Below are positions 63,536-64,000 of a stretch of DNA of 64,000 nt, one piece after another. The number at the start of each line of letters is the position of its first letter. Positions within the stretch are counted from its first letter, which is position 1. Source of the DNA: Actinomadura rayongensis. Lineage in GTDB: Bacteria > Actinomycetota > Actinomycetes > Streptosporangiales > Streptosporangiaceae. Location of the stretch: assembly GCF_009831215.1 (NCBI RefSeq), contig NZ_WUTW01000002.1:744001-808000 (forward strand), given 5' to 3'. The translations under genes and the position numbers were made by a program. Below the pieces are notes generated by a model. It was not told the origin of the DNA and made no database searches. It saw only the letters and a list, made by a program, of their open reading frames with translations.

Positions 63536-64000
63536 GTGACACGACGTCGGCTGACCGCCGCGGAACGCCGCCGCCAGCTCGTCGGGATCGGCCTGACGAT
63601 GCTGGTCGAGCGGCCCATCCACGAACTGTCGCTGGACGACGTCGCGGCCGAGGCCGGCATCTCGCGCGGCCTGCTGTTCCACTACTTCCCGACCAAGGAC
63701 GCCTTCTACGTCGCCGTCCTGGAGAGCGCGGCGCGGCGGCTCGTCCGCCAGACCGCGCCCGACCCCGATCTTCCGCCCGCGCAGCAGCTCCGCCAGTCGC
63801 TGGACGCGTTCCTGGCGTTCGTGGAGCGGCGCCGCGAGCCGTACCTCGCGCTGATCCGGGGCGCGGCGGGCGGCGCGGAGCACGTCGTGCGCGTCCACGA
63901 CGACACGCGGGCGGCGCTCACCGACCAGGTCCACGCCGTCCTCGGGCCGGACGCGGCGGGCGACGCGCGGGTCCGGCTGATCGTGTCCGGCTGGTTCGGG
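63536..64000 (+). CDS. TetR-family regulator (C-terminal part outside the window)
   Basis: 155 codons are visible from a GTG start. The HTH (LSLDDVAAEAGISRGLLFHYFPTKDAFYVAVLE) is a standard TetR_N domain. The ligand domain starts with LRQSLDAFLAFVERRREPYLALIRG. The gene runs off the right edge. It probably represses the divergent acyl-CoA dehydrogenase and itself through the palindrome at 63504, with an acyl-CoA as the likely inducer. Confidence 0.92.
   Translation, partial: MTRRRLTAAERRRQLVGIGLTMLVERPIHELSLDDVAAEAGISRGLLFHYFPTKDAFYVAVLESAARRLVRQTAPDPDLPPAQQLRQSLDAFLAFVERRREPYLALIRGAAGGAEHVVRVHDDTRAALTDQVHAVLGPDAAGDARVRLIVSGWFG

Overview
The window is a stretch of very GC-rich chromosome from a filamentous-type actinomycete. 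Support for that comes from frequent GTG starts, 4-base ATGA/GTGA gene overlaps, an XRE/DUF5753 plus DUF397 pair, a BldC-like protein, SCO6880-type conjugation genes and a DevR/DosR dormancy gene set. A member of the Streptosporangiales/Thermomonosporaceae (Actinomadura-like) is my inference; no rRNA is present to prove it.

Region 1 (1-12.4 kb) is a dormancy (DosR-type) block. A divergent response regulator and GAF sensor kinase stand beside a ribosome-hibernation-like ORF, four universal stress proteins, an Acg-type nitroreductase, a CtpF-like P-type ATPase, a flavin/pyridoxamine-oxidase-like protein, a DUF6544-like protein and an Rv2004c-like kinase fusion. Palindromes resembling the DosR box (GGGAC-N4-GTCCC type) sit in nearly every promoter gap.

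Region 2 (12.4-13.35 kb) is a junction full of gene debris: N-terminal pieces of a CoA-transferase and of a STAS protein, a LysR piece with an in-frame stop, and the C-terminal third of GTP cyclohydrolase I.

Region 3 (13.1-22.4 kb) is the most unusual part. Eleven complete genes, preceded by the folE remnant, run on one strand with every junction overlapping. They encode QueC, QueD, QueE (7-cyano-7-deazaguanine synthesis), an FGE-sulfatase-fold protein, a DUF6884 protein, a phosphoribosyltransferase, a GT-B glycosyltransferase, a PIG-L deacetylase, a WbqC-like protein, a very small reverse-transcriptase-like protein with a degenerate active site, and a second glycosyltransferase. A 5'-3' exonuclease follows. 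The combination suggests synthesis of a glycosylated 7-deazapurine product or a nucleic-acid modification; its function is unknown to me.

Region 4 (22.6-35.0 kb) is a type I-G (formerly I-U) CRISPR-Cas locus: cas3 (helicase-HD order), csx17/cas8g, csb1/cas7 and csb2 (cas5-cas6), flanked by two arrays on the left and a long one on the right. All three arrays share a leader. No cas1, cas2 or cas4 is visible.

Region 5 (35.2-52.0 kb) holds regulators and an integrative conjugative-type element: a set of small paralogous ORFs, coupling protein, VirB4-like ATPase, SCO6880-type protein, VirB6-like membrane protein, a lytic transglycosylase/NlpC enzyme, an excisionase-like HTH protein and a tyrosine integrase next to tRNA-Phe. 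No relaxase and no second attachment site were found.

Region 6 (52.0-64.0 kb) is ordinary chromosome: tRNA-Phe and tRNA-Asp, an epimerase-like oxidoreductase, an FAH-family hydrolase, a DUF5519-like protein, a degenerate repeat tract, an envelope-glycolipid group (flippase-like, PAP2, glycosyltransferase, PIG-L), a PucR/CdaR regulator, a secreted lipase, an acyl-CoA dehydrogenase and a divergent TetR regulator cut off by the window edge.
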